A program made the position numbers and the translations under genes. Under the pieces are notes generated by a model that saw nothing but the letters and a program-made list of their open reading frames with translations, made no database searches and was not told where the DNA came from. From positions 1-13,310 of the forward strand of contig JALOPC010000014.1 of NCBI GenBank assembly GCA_025454095.1: a DNA stretch of 13,310 nt, written 5' to 3'. This stretch comes from Syntrophales bacterium. Lineage in GTDB: Bacteria > Desulfobacterota > Syntrophia > Syntrophales > UBA2192. Below, piece after piece: positions 6,644-13,310 of this stretch. Position 1 is the first letter of the stretch. Each line of letters opens with the position of its first letter.

Positions 6644-6665
6644 CATATAGAAGGAGGATTTGGAG

Positions 6666-7037
6666 TCAGTTCATGGCTTCACGGAACGGGGTGATCAGAT
6701 ACCCCCCGTCGAAGCCGATGGCCATCCCTGCCGGCCCGGACCGGATCACGGTCCCGTTGACCTTGATCAGCCCCCTCGTGTTGTCGCTGAGGGTGCTGAC
6801 GCTGCGGACCGGAAGCAGGATGTCGAGTTTGACCTTGGTACCGGAGGCGAGCGCCGTCTTGGTGGAGAAATAGGCGCCCCCCGCGCAGATGTCCTTCGTC
6901 AGGAGTTCGAGGATGGACGCCGGGTCCGGTGAGGACAGCACCTCGATCTTGGCGGGGACCTGGAGGTCGAACCTCTCGAGCCTTCTGCGCTCGTAGACCA
7001 GATCGTAACTGTCGGCCATTCGGGTTATCTTCCTCAT
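6666..7037 (-). CDS. PilZ domain protein, putative c-di-GMP receptor
   Basis: This is a 123-residue single-domain protein. The PilZ arrangement is visible: RRRLERF (RxxxR, Arg18 and Arg22), which clamps the c-di-GMP phosphates, then the beta-barrel motif DICAGGAYF (49-57), where the usual [D/N]xSxxG has Cys51 in place of Ser, and later strands GTKVKLDILLP, VNGTVIRSG and MAIGFDGGY. Binding is therefore likely but not certain. ATG 7037 has an AGGAAA tract 10 or so bases upstream. An in-frame ATG at 7019, preceded by GAGGAAG, is a fair alternative (117 residues). The gene is monocistronic, closed by the terminator at 6613-6643. Its effector partner is unknown. Confidence 0.85.
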   Translation of the reverse strand: MRKITRMADSYDLVYERRRLERFDLQVPAKIEVLSSPDPASILELLTKDICAGGAYFSTKTALASGTKVKLDILLPVRSVSTLSDNTRGLIKVNGTVIRSGPAGMAIGFDGGYLITPFREAMN

Positions 7038-7134
7038 CGCTTCGTTTTCCTTTCCTTTCCCTCGTCAGCCTCGCCCGCGGCAGGAAAAAGGGGACAACCC
7101 CGCTGAACGAAAAGTCAAACTGATGTCATTTTAT

Positions 7135-7149
7135 TCAGAATTCGTGCCA
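7135..7149 (-). promoter_or_regulatory. Sigma54-like promoter upstream of the PilZ gene
   Basis: On the minus strand TGGCACG (7149-7143) is a perfect -24 element. After four bases it is followed by CTGA (7138-7135), which keeps the -12 G but has A where the consensus TTGC has C. A start near 7123 would give a leader of about 85 bases. The imperfect -12 element keeps this tentative. Confidence 0.3.
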
Positions 7150-7362
7150 ACTCGGGAAGGATTCAGGGTGCAGGGGACAGGGTCCGGAGCGAAGAAAGGG
7201 CAGGCATTTATGCATGCAGGAACGATCAGGCAACGGCAGACGGCAAGCGTCCGAAACAAACAAGACCGGTGCGCTGCCCGATCCTTGCCATGGAACCACT
7301 GAGGACATCAGGCGGGAGAGCAGGCGGTCGAAAACGCCCGGATGCGGGGAGCCCTGAAAGAC

Positions 7363-7462
7363 GGAAGTTGGGAAGCGATGAAGCTGGAAACCTCGGAAGA
7401 GCGATCCGCGCGCTCACGTTCAGCTTCTCCAGGCTTCTCGACTTCTCCGCTTCGCAACTTCT
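7363..7462. repeat. GAAGTT/AACTTC-type intergenic inverted repeat, copy C
   Basis: The left arm (7363-7387: GAAGTTGGGAAGCGATGAAG and on) and the right arm (7424-7462, ending CGCAACTTCTC) repeat the arrangement of copies A and B. CTTCTCGACTTC (7434-7445) is identical to 5755-5766. The element begins about 35 bases downstream of the histidine kinase stop. Confidence 0.6.
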
Positions 7463-7496
7463 CTTGTCGTGATGCGATGAGCGCCGCTCACCGCCA

Positions 7497-9020
7497 TCAC
7501 GACGGCTTGGCGTCGAGGACTTCGCGGACTTTCGCCAGCATGTCCTTGAGCTGGTAGGGCTTGCTCACGAAGCCCACGGGGTGGGGGTTGAAGGCCTCGC
7601 GGACCTGCTCCTCCGCGGAGGCGCCCGTGGAGATGATGACCTTGATCTTCGGGTTGATCTTCAGGAGTTCCTGGAAACACTTCTGCCCGCCCATGCCGGG
7701 CATGATGAGGTCGAGGATCACAAGATCGATCCGGTCTTTCTCCTTGCGGTAGATCTCGATCGCCCTCTCGCCCCCGTCGGCCAGGATGGTCTCGTAGCCG
7801 TACTGGCGAAGCAGGTCCTGGCCGATGTCGAGGACGGTCTTCTCGTCGTCGACCAGCAGGATCCTCTCCTTGCCCCGGGGGGCATCGGCCGGCGCCTTCG
7901 CCTCGACGCCCTTCTCGGTGCCGTCGCCCTTCAGGACGGGGAAATAGATGCGGAACGTGGTGCCGCCGCCGGGCCGGCTGTCGACCTGGATGTAGCCGTT
8001 GTGGTTCTGGACGATGCCGTAGACGATGGCCAGTCCCAGCCCGGTCCCCTTGCCCGCCTCCTTCGTGGTGTAGAAGGGCTCGAAGATGTGCTGCAGGGTC
8101 TCCTTGTCCATCCCGTGCCCCGTGTCCGACACGGTCAGGAGGATGTACTCGCCCGGGGCGGCGCCCAGCATGGAGGTCGTGTAGCCCCGGTCGAGGTAGA
8201 CGTTCTCCGTCTGGAACGTGAGGGTGCCGCCGTCGGCCATGGCGTCGCGGGCGTTCACGCCCAGGTTCATGAGGATCTGCTCGAGCTGCGCCGAGTCGGC
8301 GTTGACGACCTTCAGGTTCTCGGAGAGCTTGAGGTCGATCGTGATCATCCTCGGGATCGTACGCTGGAGGATCTTGCAGACCTGCATGACCTCGTGGTTG
8401 AGATCGAGGGGCTTGAGCTTGCTCTCCATCTTGCGGCTGAAGATGAGGAGCTGCTTCGTCAGCTCGCTGGCCTTCAGGGTGGAGCTCTGGATGACCTCGA
8501 GCTTGCCGTAGTCGGGGTCGCTCGAGTCCTTGCGCATCAGCAGCAGCTGGGTGTAGCCCGAGATGGCCTGCAGCAGGTTGTTGAAATCGTGGGCGATGCC
8601 GCCGGCCAGGGTTCCGATGGCTTCCATCTTCTGGGCGTGCAGGAGCTGGTTTTCGAGCTTCTTCTTCTGCTCCTCGGCCTGCTTGCGCTCGCGGATTTCC
8701 CGCTGCAGCTCCTCGTTGGCACGGCTCAGCTCCGCCGTCCGGATCTGGACCCGTTCTTCCAGTTCATCGTGGGCGTGCTGGAGGGCCTCCTCGGCTTCGC
8801 GCCGCTGGTTGATGAGGAACTGGGTCATCATGCCGTAGGTGAAGATGAGAACCACCACCAGCAGCCGCGTCCAGAACTGGTCCGTCACCATGGAGTCGAA
8901 GATCCAGTAGATCAGGGCCATCGCCACGGCGATGATCAAGAGGCCGTTCTGCTCGATCTGGTTGCGAAGGGTCACATTCCTGCGGATGTCCATTCTCATG
9001 CTGAGTCTGCCTGTGCTCAT
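7497..9020 (-). CDS. Membrane hybrid histidine kinase with C-terminal receiver domain
   Basis: This is a 507-residue protein. Two N-terminal membrane helices (about 25-45 and 50-70) with almost no loop between them are followed by a coiled coil (about 72-130), so there is no classical periplasmic sensor domain. The HisKA H-box is [15 protein letters not shown] with His144. The ATPase domain shows the N-box [10 protein letters not shown] (Asn256), DTGHGM, EPFYTTK and GTGLGL (325-330). The receiver domain (about 385-505) has the acidic pair DD391-392, phospho-acceptor Asp437 ([12 protein letters not shown]) and Lys487 (FVSKPYQ). All residues for phosphotransfer are present. ATG 9020 is the longest start but has a weak ribosome site, and the ATG at 8999 is possible. 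No cognate regulator gene adjoins it, so its output is unknown. Confidence 0.93.
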   Translation of the reverse strand: MSTGRLSMRMDIRRNVTLRNQIEQNGLLIIAVAMALIYWIFDSMVTDQFWTRLLVVVLIFTYGMMTQFLINQRREAEEALQHAHDELEERVQIRTAELSRANEELQREIRERKQAEEQKKKLENQLLHAQKMEAIGTLAGGIAHDFNNLLQAISGYTQLLLMRKDSSDPDYGKLEVIQSSTLKASELTKQLLIFSRKMESKLKPLDLNHEVMQVCKILQRTIPRMITIDLKLSENLKVVNADSAQLEQILMNLGVNARDAMADGGTLTFQTENVYLDRGYTTSMLGAAPGEYILLTVSDTGHGMDKETLQHIFEPFYTTKEAGKGTGLGLAIVYGIVQNHNGYIQVDSRPGGGTTFRIYFPVLKGDGTEKGVEAKAPADAPRGKERILLVDDEKTVLDIGQDLLRQYGYETILADGGERAIEIYRKEKDRIDLVILDLIMPGMGGQKCFQELLKINPKIKVIISTGASAEEQVREAFNPHPVGFVSKPYQLKDMLAKVREVLDAKPS

Positions 9021-9081
9021 GCCGGCTTACCGTCCTTTTGCTCTCGTGGGCCCTGCGATCGGGCAGCCCGACTGGCAATCA

Positions 9082-9159
9082 TCAGGGTTTGGACACAATC
9101 TTCCCTGCCTCTTGCAGCTTCTTTGCAAGGAATTTGCCGGATTTCTTCTTTTTACCCAT
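9082..9159 (-). CDS. Possible lysine-rich micropeptide, 25 aa
   Basis: This short frame encodes MGKKKKSGKFLAKKLQEAGK and five further residues, with ten lysines and an amphipathic-helix look. It lies in the 208-base gap between the radical SAM gene and the histidine kinase gene, on the same strand as both. There is no direct Shine-Dalgarno. A six-codon frame starting at 9180 and preceded by GGGGGGAG ends in TAA directly before this ATG, which could allow translational coupling. Composition is the only support, so this is tentative. Confidence 0.22.
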   Translation of the reverse strand: MGKKKKSGKFLAKKLQEAGKIVSKP

Positions 9160-9228
9160 TTATTTAGAGGGGATAGACATTTTCTCCCCCCGAATTCGCC
9201 CTCACTCTGTCGTCTTTCACCGAAATTT

Positions 9229-10767
9229 TCAACAAAAATTTAGAAAAAACGGCGCGTGGTTGGACGTGAAGAACGGCGGCTGGCGCCTCACGATGGGCGC
9301 GATGGCGGGATGCCGGCGGAATTCCCGGTCGAGGAAGTCCCGCACCGGCCTGCGTCCCCAGTTGCCGGGGTGCTCGAAATCGGCATAGAGGGAAAGATCC
9401 CCCTCGTAGAACGGGCGGATCTTCAAGCGGCCCGCCTCCTCCGAATCGGCAGGCAGGTTGAAGACGGCGAGGTTGAGGTAGTCGATCAGGCCGCCGTGTT
9501 CCGCCGTGAACGCCAGGGTCCGCCGCGCCGACTCGGCGTTCTCCGCGGGCGTCCCGAACAACAGGTAGACATAGGTCCCGATGCCCGCCCCATTCAGGGC
9601 CCGCAGGGCGCGAGAGGCTTCGTCGACCTGGATCCCCTTTTCAAGGGCGTCGAGCACCCCCTGGTCGCCCGACTCGAGGCCGAGTTTCAGCATGACACAC
9701 CCCGAGGCCCGCAGGGCATGGCAGAAATCCTTGTCGCCGAGCAGGGGGCTCACCCGGGTGAACCCGTACCAGGGCACACCCGGCGAGCGGCGGGCCAGGT
9801 GCTCGAGGAGCCGGGGGCTCATGGTGCTGTCGAGAAAGTGGATGAGCGAAGGCCTCATGCCGGACGCGAGCGCCCGGAGATCCGACAGGACCTGCTCCTC
9901 CGGGACGGGACGGAAGCACTGCCCCTCGGCCCTCTCGGGGCAGAAGGTGCAGCGACGCCAGTGACAGCCCGACGAGGCGCTGTAGGGCAGAACCGGCCCG
10001 GGCGACAGGTACCCGCCCGCGGGGAAACCGCTGTAATCGGGACGGGCAAAGGGTTCCCCGTCGGCCGAAACCCCGGCAAGACCGAGGAGGAAGCCCTCGC
10101 CCGGACCGGCAACACAATGATCGACCAGGCCCGCGAAGGGGTTGCGGCCGCCCGTCCGCCCGAGCCACGACGTGACGAGCCCGCCGCCCAGCACAACGGC
10201 AATACGAGGGAAACGGTCCCGGATGAAGCCTATCAACGCAAAGGCGCCGAGGGCCTGGCTCAGGTAATTCAGGGAGAGGCCGACGGCGTCGGGGGGGGTC
10301 TCCTCGACAAGGGCTTCGATCCGGCCGGCAAGCCCGGGGACGAAGGGGTTGGACCGGTATTCCCGGGCGGCCCGCAAGAGATCCTCCGTCCGGAGGGGCG
10401 AGAGCCGCCGGTCCTGATAATCGGCCAGGGTGAGCGATACGCCGTCCTCGCGGCCCCGCCTTGCGAGCAGGCGGTTGACGTCGCTGACGCAGCGCCGGTA
10501 CCGGTCCGCGTTGCCGTAGAGTTCGGGACCCCGGAGCGCCGCGAGATGCTCCGGCAGCCTCCGGCATGCCCGTGCCGTCCAGGTGTCAATGTTCCGGCCG
10601 GCCGGCTCGGCGGCTTCGGTCAGGAGGCGCAGCTGCCCCTCCAGGTTGGCGTCCAGGACGGTGCACCCGACCCCATGCGCCTTCAGGCAGCCGGCCAGCC
10701 GCGCGAGGCCGCCCGGCGGCTCGCAGGCCTTGGCGACGGGGGGGTGGATGAGCAGGATGTGTCTGAT
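9229..10767 (-). CDS. B12-binding-type radical SAM protein
   Basis: This is a 512-residue protein when read from ATC 10767. AAGGAG (10780-10775) stands 7 bases before that ATC, and translation then begins IRHILLIHPPVAKACEPPGG, the usual opening strand of cobalamin-binding radical SAM proteins. There is no ATG, GTG or TTG in this frame before TTG 10377, where a start would remove the first 130 residues. A B12-fold region with AVGLSLNYLSQAL and VVLGGGLVTSW precedes the core. The cluster motif is CHWRRCTFC (Cys268, Cys273, Cys276), spaced CX4CX2C instead of CX3CX2C. Later come LKLGLESG and YVYLLFGTP, typical of the SAM barrel, and a C-terminal PPFFTSNHAPFF segment. The substrate is unknown, and strict B12 use is not proven. 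It is divergent from the selenoprotein gene. Confidence 0.85.
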   Translation of the reverse strand: MRHILLIHPPVAKACEPPGGLARLAGCLKAHGVGCTVLDANLEGQLRLLTEAAEPAGRNIDTWTARACRRLPEHLAALRGPELYGNADRYRRCVSDVNRLLARRGREDGVSLTLADYQDRRLSPLRTEDLLRAAREYRSNPFVPGLAGRIEALVEETPPDAVGLSLNYLSQALGAFALIGFIRDRFPRIAVVLGGGLVTSWLGRTGGRNPFAGLVDHCVAGPGEGFLLGLAGVSADGEPFARPDYSGFPAGGYLSPGPVLPYSASSGCHWRRCTFCPERAEGQCFRPVPEEQVLSDLRALASGMRPSLIHFLDSTMSPRLLEHLARRSPGVPWYGFTRVSPLLGDKDFCHALRASGCVMLKLGLESGDQGVLDALEKGIQVDEASRALRALNGAGIGTYVYLLFGTPAENAESARRTLAFTAEHGGLIDYLNLAVFNLPADSEEAGRLKIRPFYEGDLSLYADFEHPGNWGRRPVRDFLDREFRRHPAIAPIVRRQPPFFTSNHAPFFLNFC

Positions 10768-10833
10768 GGTTCGGCTCCTTGCTCGGCAGAGCGGTTTCTC
10801 AGGTCAGCGTGTATCGGGAATGATACGGTTTTT

Positions 10834-10843
10834 GTTTATAAAC
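10834..10843. promoter_or_regulatory. Palindrome in the radical SAM / HesB divergent promoter region
   Basis: GTTTATAAAC is a perfect 10-bp palindrome and contains TATAAA, usable as a -10 for the leftward radical SAM gene. A small hairpin, GTATC (10811-10815) with GATAC (10822-10826), lies between it and that gene. The role is conjecture. Confidence 0.25.
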
Positions 10844-10862
10844 GTCTCTATTCCTTCGGGCG

Positions 10863-10896
10863 CTGTACCCTGAACCCAGAACCCTGTACCCGGTAG
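10863..10896. repeat. CTGTACCC/GAACCC short repeat tract
   Basis: CTGTACCC occurs at 10863-10870 and 10884-10891, with two GAACCC units between (10872-10877 and 10879-10884). A related CCCTG-rich tract runs on the minus strand at about 7162-7186. It looks like a dispersed intergenic repeat. Confidence 0.4.
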
Positions 10897-10917
10897 TTTT
10901 TCCCGACAAAATATCGT

Positions 10918-10947
10918 TTGACAAGGCAGATTTCGTGTGCACATTAT
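10918..10947 (+). promoter_or_regulatory. Candidate sigma70 promoter of the HesB-like selenoprotein gene
   Basis: A perfect -35 TTGACA (10918-10923) is followed after 18 bases by CATTAT (10942-10947) as a weak -10 in an AT-rich stretch. It lies 30 bases before the ribosome site of the gene. Confidence 0.45.
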
Positions 10948-10977
10948 TTGTAATTGAAATTCTTCGGAGGAAGTTTA

Positions 10978-11298
10978 ATGTTCGAAATCACACCCAAAGC
11001 GGAAGAGATGATGCTCGCGTTCTTCAAGGAGCGCAACGAGACGGCTCTCGTCCGGATATTCCTCAACGAGGGCGGCTGAGCGGGTCCCTCTTTGGGAATG
11101 GCTCTGGACGAGTCAAACGAAGGCGACGAGATTTTCACCCGGAACGGCCTCACCTTCATGATCGAAAAGGCCCTCTACGAGGACGTCAAGCCGATCAAGG
11201 TCGATTTCATCGAGACGGACCGCGGATCGGGGTACGCGATCGAATCCAACCTCAAGAAAGCGGACGGCTGCGGCAGCTGCGCGGGATCGTGCAGCTGA
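10978..11298 (+). CDS. HesB/IscA-like selenoprotein (in-frame TGA read as selenocysteine)
   Basis: This is a 106-residue A-type Fe-S carrier-like protein. ATG 10978 has GGAGG at 10966-10970, 7 bases upstream. The frame runs MFEITPKAEEMM, then VRIFLNEGG, TGA (11077-11079, residue 34), AGPSLGMALDE and on to TGA at 11296. Residue 34 stands exactly where IscA/HesB proteins have their first cluster-binding cysteine (GGC[SA]G), and the coding sequence on both sides fits the family, so the TGA is best read as selenocysteine. The C-terminal GCGSCAGSCS (Cys98, Cys101, Cys105) would supply the other ligands. HesB-like selenoproteins are known in deltaproteobacteria. Standard calling would give only a stub from TTG 11092. 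It requires selA, selB, selC and selD elsewhere in the genome. A nonsense-mutated pseudogene is the alternative but is unlikely given the exact position. Confidence 0.88.
11077..11105 (+). promoter_or_regulatory. Candidate bacterial SECIS stem-loop
   Basis: Immediately at and after the TGA, GAGC (11078-11081) can pair with GCTC (11101-11104), and TCCC (11085-11088) with GGGA (11094-11097), around a TCTTT loop with a 3x3 internal loop. Bacterial SECIS hairpins lie in this position, but the loop lacks the commonly seen early G, so the exact fold is uncertain; an alternative pairs GTCC 11084-11087 with GGAC 11106-11109. Confidence 0.4.
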
Positions 11299-11323
11299 TC
11301 GGCAAGGAACTCAGTGCAGCACG

Positions 11324-11351
11324 AAAAGGGGGGCCTCGGCTCCCCTTTTTT
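11324..11351. terminator. Bidirectional intrinsic terminator between HesB and ABC-F genes
   Basis: AAAAGGGGGGC (11324-11334) pairs with GGCTCCCCTTTT from 11339 to 11349 (11 bp with one G-T) around a CTCG tetraloop, with more T following. It lies 25 bases after the selenoprotein stop and overlaps the region just beyond the ABC-F stop at 11350, so it serves both convergent genes. Confidence 0.88.
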
Positions 11352-13310
11352 ATTCTTCCCTTTCCTCCTGCTCGATGGCATCGATCACCCCCTGCAGGTC
11401 GGTCCACTGCGCGTAGAGGCTGTCGAGCGCCGGCGCGATCTCCCGGTACTCGACCCCGATCCGCTTCGCCCGGTTGCCGTCCCCGTAGGTCGCGGGGTCG
11501 GCCAGCAGGGCCTCCAACTCGGCTTTTCTCTTTTCCCGGATGTCGATCTCCGCGAGCAGCGCCTCCAGCTCGTCCCGGAGGGGCTTCACCCTCCGGTAGC
11601 GCTCCTGCCTGCGTTCGGCCTCGCCCCGTTTGCGATCGCGCTCCTGCCGCAGGCGGGATCGGCCGTTCGGGTCCGCATCCCCCCGGGGCCCGCCGCCCGG
11701 AGACTGCTCCTCGCGCTCGTGCCAGATCCGCAGGTAGTCGTCGACGGTGCCCGGGTAGAGGACAAGACCCCCGTCCCGCGCCACGAGCACTTTCGTGACG
11801 AGGCCCGCGAGGAAATCCCGGTCGTGCGACACGAGGGCGAAGGTCCCGTCGAAGTCCCGCAGGGCCTCCTTCAACACCTCCTTCGAGCGCATGTCCAGGT
11901 GGTTCGTCGGCTCGTCGAGAATCAGGAAGTTCGCCGGCGCGAGGAGCATCCGCGCCAGCGCTAGCCTGCTCTTCTCCCCGCCGGAGAGCACGGAGACGCG
12001 CTTGAAGACGTCGTCGTCGGAGAAGAGGAAATGCCCCAGCAGGGTCCGGAGGTTCCCCCCCGCCCCGAAGGGCGCCACCTCCTCGATGGACTCCAGGACG
12101 GTCTTGGCCGGGTCGAGCGCGTCGGCCTGGTTCTGGGCATAGTAGGAAACGGCGACCTGGTGCCCCTCGACGCGGCGGCCGGCCTGGATGGGCTCGATGC
12201 CCGCCAGCAGCCGGGCCAGCGTGGACTTCCCCGCACCGTTGACCCCCAGCACGGCGATGCGGTCCCCCCGCTCGATGGTGAGCGACACCCCCTCGAAGAC
12301 GACGACATCCCCGTAACGCTTGTCCACGTCCTCGAGCTGCAGCGCGATCCTGCCCGACCGGGGCGGCGGTGCGAACCGGAAGGCGATCTCCTGCTCGTCC
12401 GTCTCGAGATCGATGAGATCGATCTTCTCGAGCCGTTTGATGCGGCTCTGGACCTGCCGGGCCTTTGTGCTCTTGGCGCGGAACCGCTCGACGAAGCGCT
12501 CCGTTTCGCGGATCATCTTCTGCTGGTTCTCGAAGGACGCCTCCAGGAGGGTGCGCCGGGTTTCCTTTTCGCGCAGGTAGCCCGAGTAGTTGCAGGCATA
12601 CTCCGTCGCCCGCCCCTGGGAGATCTCGACGGTGCGCCCCACGAGATTGTCCAGGAACCGCCGGTCGTGGGACACGAGCAGCAGCGCCCCCGCATAGGAC
12701 TTCAGGTAGCTCTCGAGCCACTCGAGGGATTCGATGTCGAGGTGGTTCGTGGGTTCGTCGAGGAGCAGCGCCGAGGGCTCGCGCAGCAGGAGCCTCGCCA
12801 GCTCGATCCGCATCTGCCAGCCGCTGCTGAACTCGCCCGCGGCACGATCGAGATCCCGCTCCCGGAAACCCAGGCCGAAGAGGATCTCCTTGGCCCTGGC
12901 CTCGATGCGCCATCCCTCGCCGTCCTCGATGCGATGCTGGATCCGCCCCATCTCGGCGAGCAGGCCCTCGATCTCGGGGCCCGCCTCCCCGGCGGCGCTT
13001 CTCGACCGGATCTCCGAGGAGATCTCCTCGAACCGCCGGTGGAGCCGCTGGAGGTCTTCGAAGGCCCTCAGGGTCTCCTCCAGGAGCGAGCGGCCCGAGT
13101 GCCCGATGAGTTCCTGAGACAGGTAGCCGACCGTGGTGAACCGCGAGCGGTGGAGAATGCCCGCATCGGCCTCCACCTCGCCCGTGATGATCTTCATCAG
13201 CGTCGACTTGCCCGTCCCGTTGGAACCGACGACGGCAATCCGGTCGCGCTCGCCGATGAACAGGGAGAGCCCCTCGAAGAGCACCTTCGGTCCGTATTGT
13301 TTGGAGATGT
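11350..13310 (-). CDS. ABC-F family ATPase (5' end outside window)
   Basis: The frame is open to the right edge (ISKQYGPKV precedes the first internal GTG at 13284), so only a few N-terminal residues are missing. Numbered from that GTG, domain 1 has Walker A GSNGTGKS (20-27), signature FSSGWQMR and Walker B LLLDEPTNHLD (173-183), with H-loop VSHDRRF. A linker arm rich in charged residues spans about 225-290. Domain 2 has GVNGAGKS (347-354), LSGGEKSR (433-440), FLILDEPTNHLD (453-464) and VSHDRDF. A Lys/Arg/Glu-rich coiled coil (about 545-644) ends the protein. No membrane segments are present. These are soluble, ribosome-associated ATPases acting in translation. The length and coiled-coil tail resemble YheS/Uup-type members, but I do not assign a subfamily. 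The stop is TAA 11350. Confidence 0.94.
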   Translation of the reverse strand, partial: ISKQYGPKVLFEGLSLFIGERDRIAVVGSNGTGKSTLMKIITGEVEADAGILHRSRFTTVGYLSQELIGHSGRSLLEETLRAFEDLQRLHRRFEEISSEIRSRSAAGEAGPEIEGLLAEMGRIQHRIEDGEGWRIEARAKEILFGLGFRERDLDRAAGEFSSGWQMRIELARLLLREPSALLLDEPTNHLDIESLEWLESYLKSYAGALLLVSHDRRFLDNLVGRTVEISQGRATEYACNYSGYLREKETRRTLLEASFENQQKMIRETERFVERFRAKSTKARQVQSRIKRLEKIDLIDLETDEQEIAFRFAPPPRSGRIALQLEDVDKRYGDVVVFEGVSLTIERGDRIAVLGVNGAGKSTLARLLAGIEPIQAGRRVEGHQVAVSYYAQNQADALDPAKTVLESIEEVAPFGAGGNLRTLLGHFLFSDDDVFKRVSVLSGGEKSRLALARMLLAPANFLILDEPTNHLDMRSKEVLKEALRDFDGTFALVSHDRDFLAGLVTKVLVARDGGLVLYPGTVDDYLRIWHEREEQSPGGGPRGDADPNGRSRLRQERDRKRGEAERRQERYRRVKPLRDELEALLAEIDIREKRKAELEALLADPATYGDGNRAKRIGVEYREIAPALDSLYAQWTDLQGVIDAIEQEEREE

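Larger units (their letters stand above)
7038..7496. other. Non-coding interval between the kinase and PilZ genes
   Basis: No ORF here has a ribosome binding site, plausible composition or family signature. It contains the PilZ promoter region (sigma54-like element at 7135-7149), a CCCTG-rich tract on the minus strand at about 7162-7186 that resembles 10863-10891, a TGCATGCA palindrome near 7211 and inverted-repeat copy C at its kinase end. Confidence 0.6.

Noticed and set aside
7581..10896. Long plus-strand frames opposite the histidine kinase and radical SAM genes
   Set aside because: These are antisense shadows in a GC-rich genome, with low-complexity charged products and no start signals; the opposite strands carry clear domain motifs.
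11092..11298. A separate 68-residue gene starting at TTG 11092
   Set aside because: It has no ribosome site and is only the part of the HesB-like selenoprotein after the in-frame TGA.
11252..12913. A 553-codon minus-strand frame inside the ABC-F gene
   Set aside because: It is an alternate frame of the ABC-F gene with an Arg/Gly/Ala-rich product; the Walker, signature and H-loop motifs all lie in the other frame.
1..13310. CRISPR arrays, tRNA or rRNA genes, insertion sequences, prophage genes
   Set aside because: I looked for regular direct repeats, tRNA-like cloverleaf ends and transposase or integrase motifs and found none.

Overview
The window looks like the chromosome of a GC-rich Gram-negative, most likely a deltaproteobacterium in the broad sense (Desulfobacterota, for example a Syntrophia- or Geobacter-like lineage). 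The evidence is a HesB-like gene with an in-frame UGA, a selenoprotein type known from that group, together with a GldG/DUF4340 pair, a short-type cytochrome bd operon, a hybrid histidine kinase and short dispersed intergenic repeats. This assignment is inference; no rRNA or tRNA gene is present to test it. Ten protein genes are supported with confidence: three on the + strand and seven on the - strand. There is also one tentative micro-ORF.

Layout. At 2-2361 (+) lie the 3' part of a GldG-family ABC-transporter auxiliary protein and, overlapping it by 19 bp, a DUF4340 protein. At 2470-5626 (-) is a compact operon, cydA-cydB followed by a membrane protein that joins a cytochrome b5-like heme domain to DUF2231. 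At 5813-6097 (-) is a small unrecognised gene whose leader contains a possible attenuator. At 6325-6643 there is no protein gene, but a strongly structured segment is bounded by intrinsic terminators and is a candidate small RNA. At 6666-7037 (-) is a PilZ protein, followed by about 460 bp of non-coding repeat-bearing sequence. At 7497-9020 (-) is a membrane hybrid histidine kinase. At 9229-10767 (-) is a B12-binding-type radical SAM protein, read here as starting at a rare ATC codon. At 10978-11298 (+) is the HesB/IscA-like selenoprotein, read through TGA at 11077. At 11350 to the right edge (-) is a two-domain ABC-F ATPase that converges on the selenoprotein gene across a shared bidirectional terminator.

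How the genes relate. The bd oxidase operon would provide a high-affinity quinol:O2 oxidoreductase, as expected for an anaerobe or microaerobe that must remove oxygen, and the cytochrome b5-DUF2231 protein is placed to work beside it. The selenoprotein and the radical SAM gene are divergent and share a 210-bp promoter region. Both involve Fe-S chemistry, but a functional link is only inference.

The points most worth a second look are the UGA-coded HesB protein, which conventional calling reduces to a 68-residue stub; the structured RNA at 6463-6571, whose two hairpin loops carry CCUCC/GGAGG-type sequence; the ATC start and CX4CX2C cluster motif of the radical SAM protein; and a family of GAAGTT/AACTTC inverted repeats lying just downstream of stop codons.
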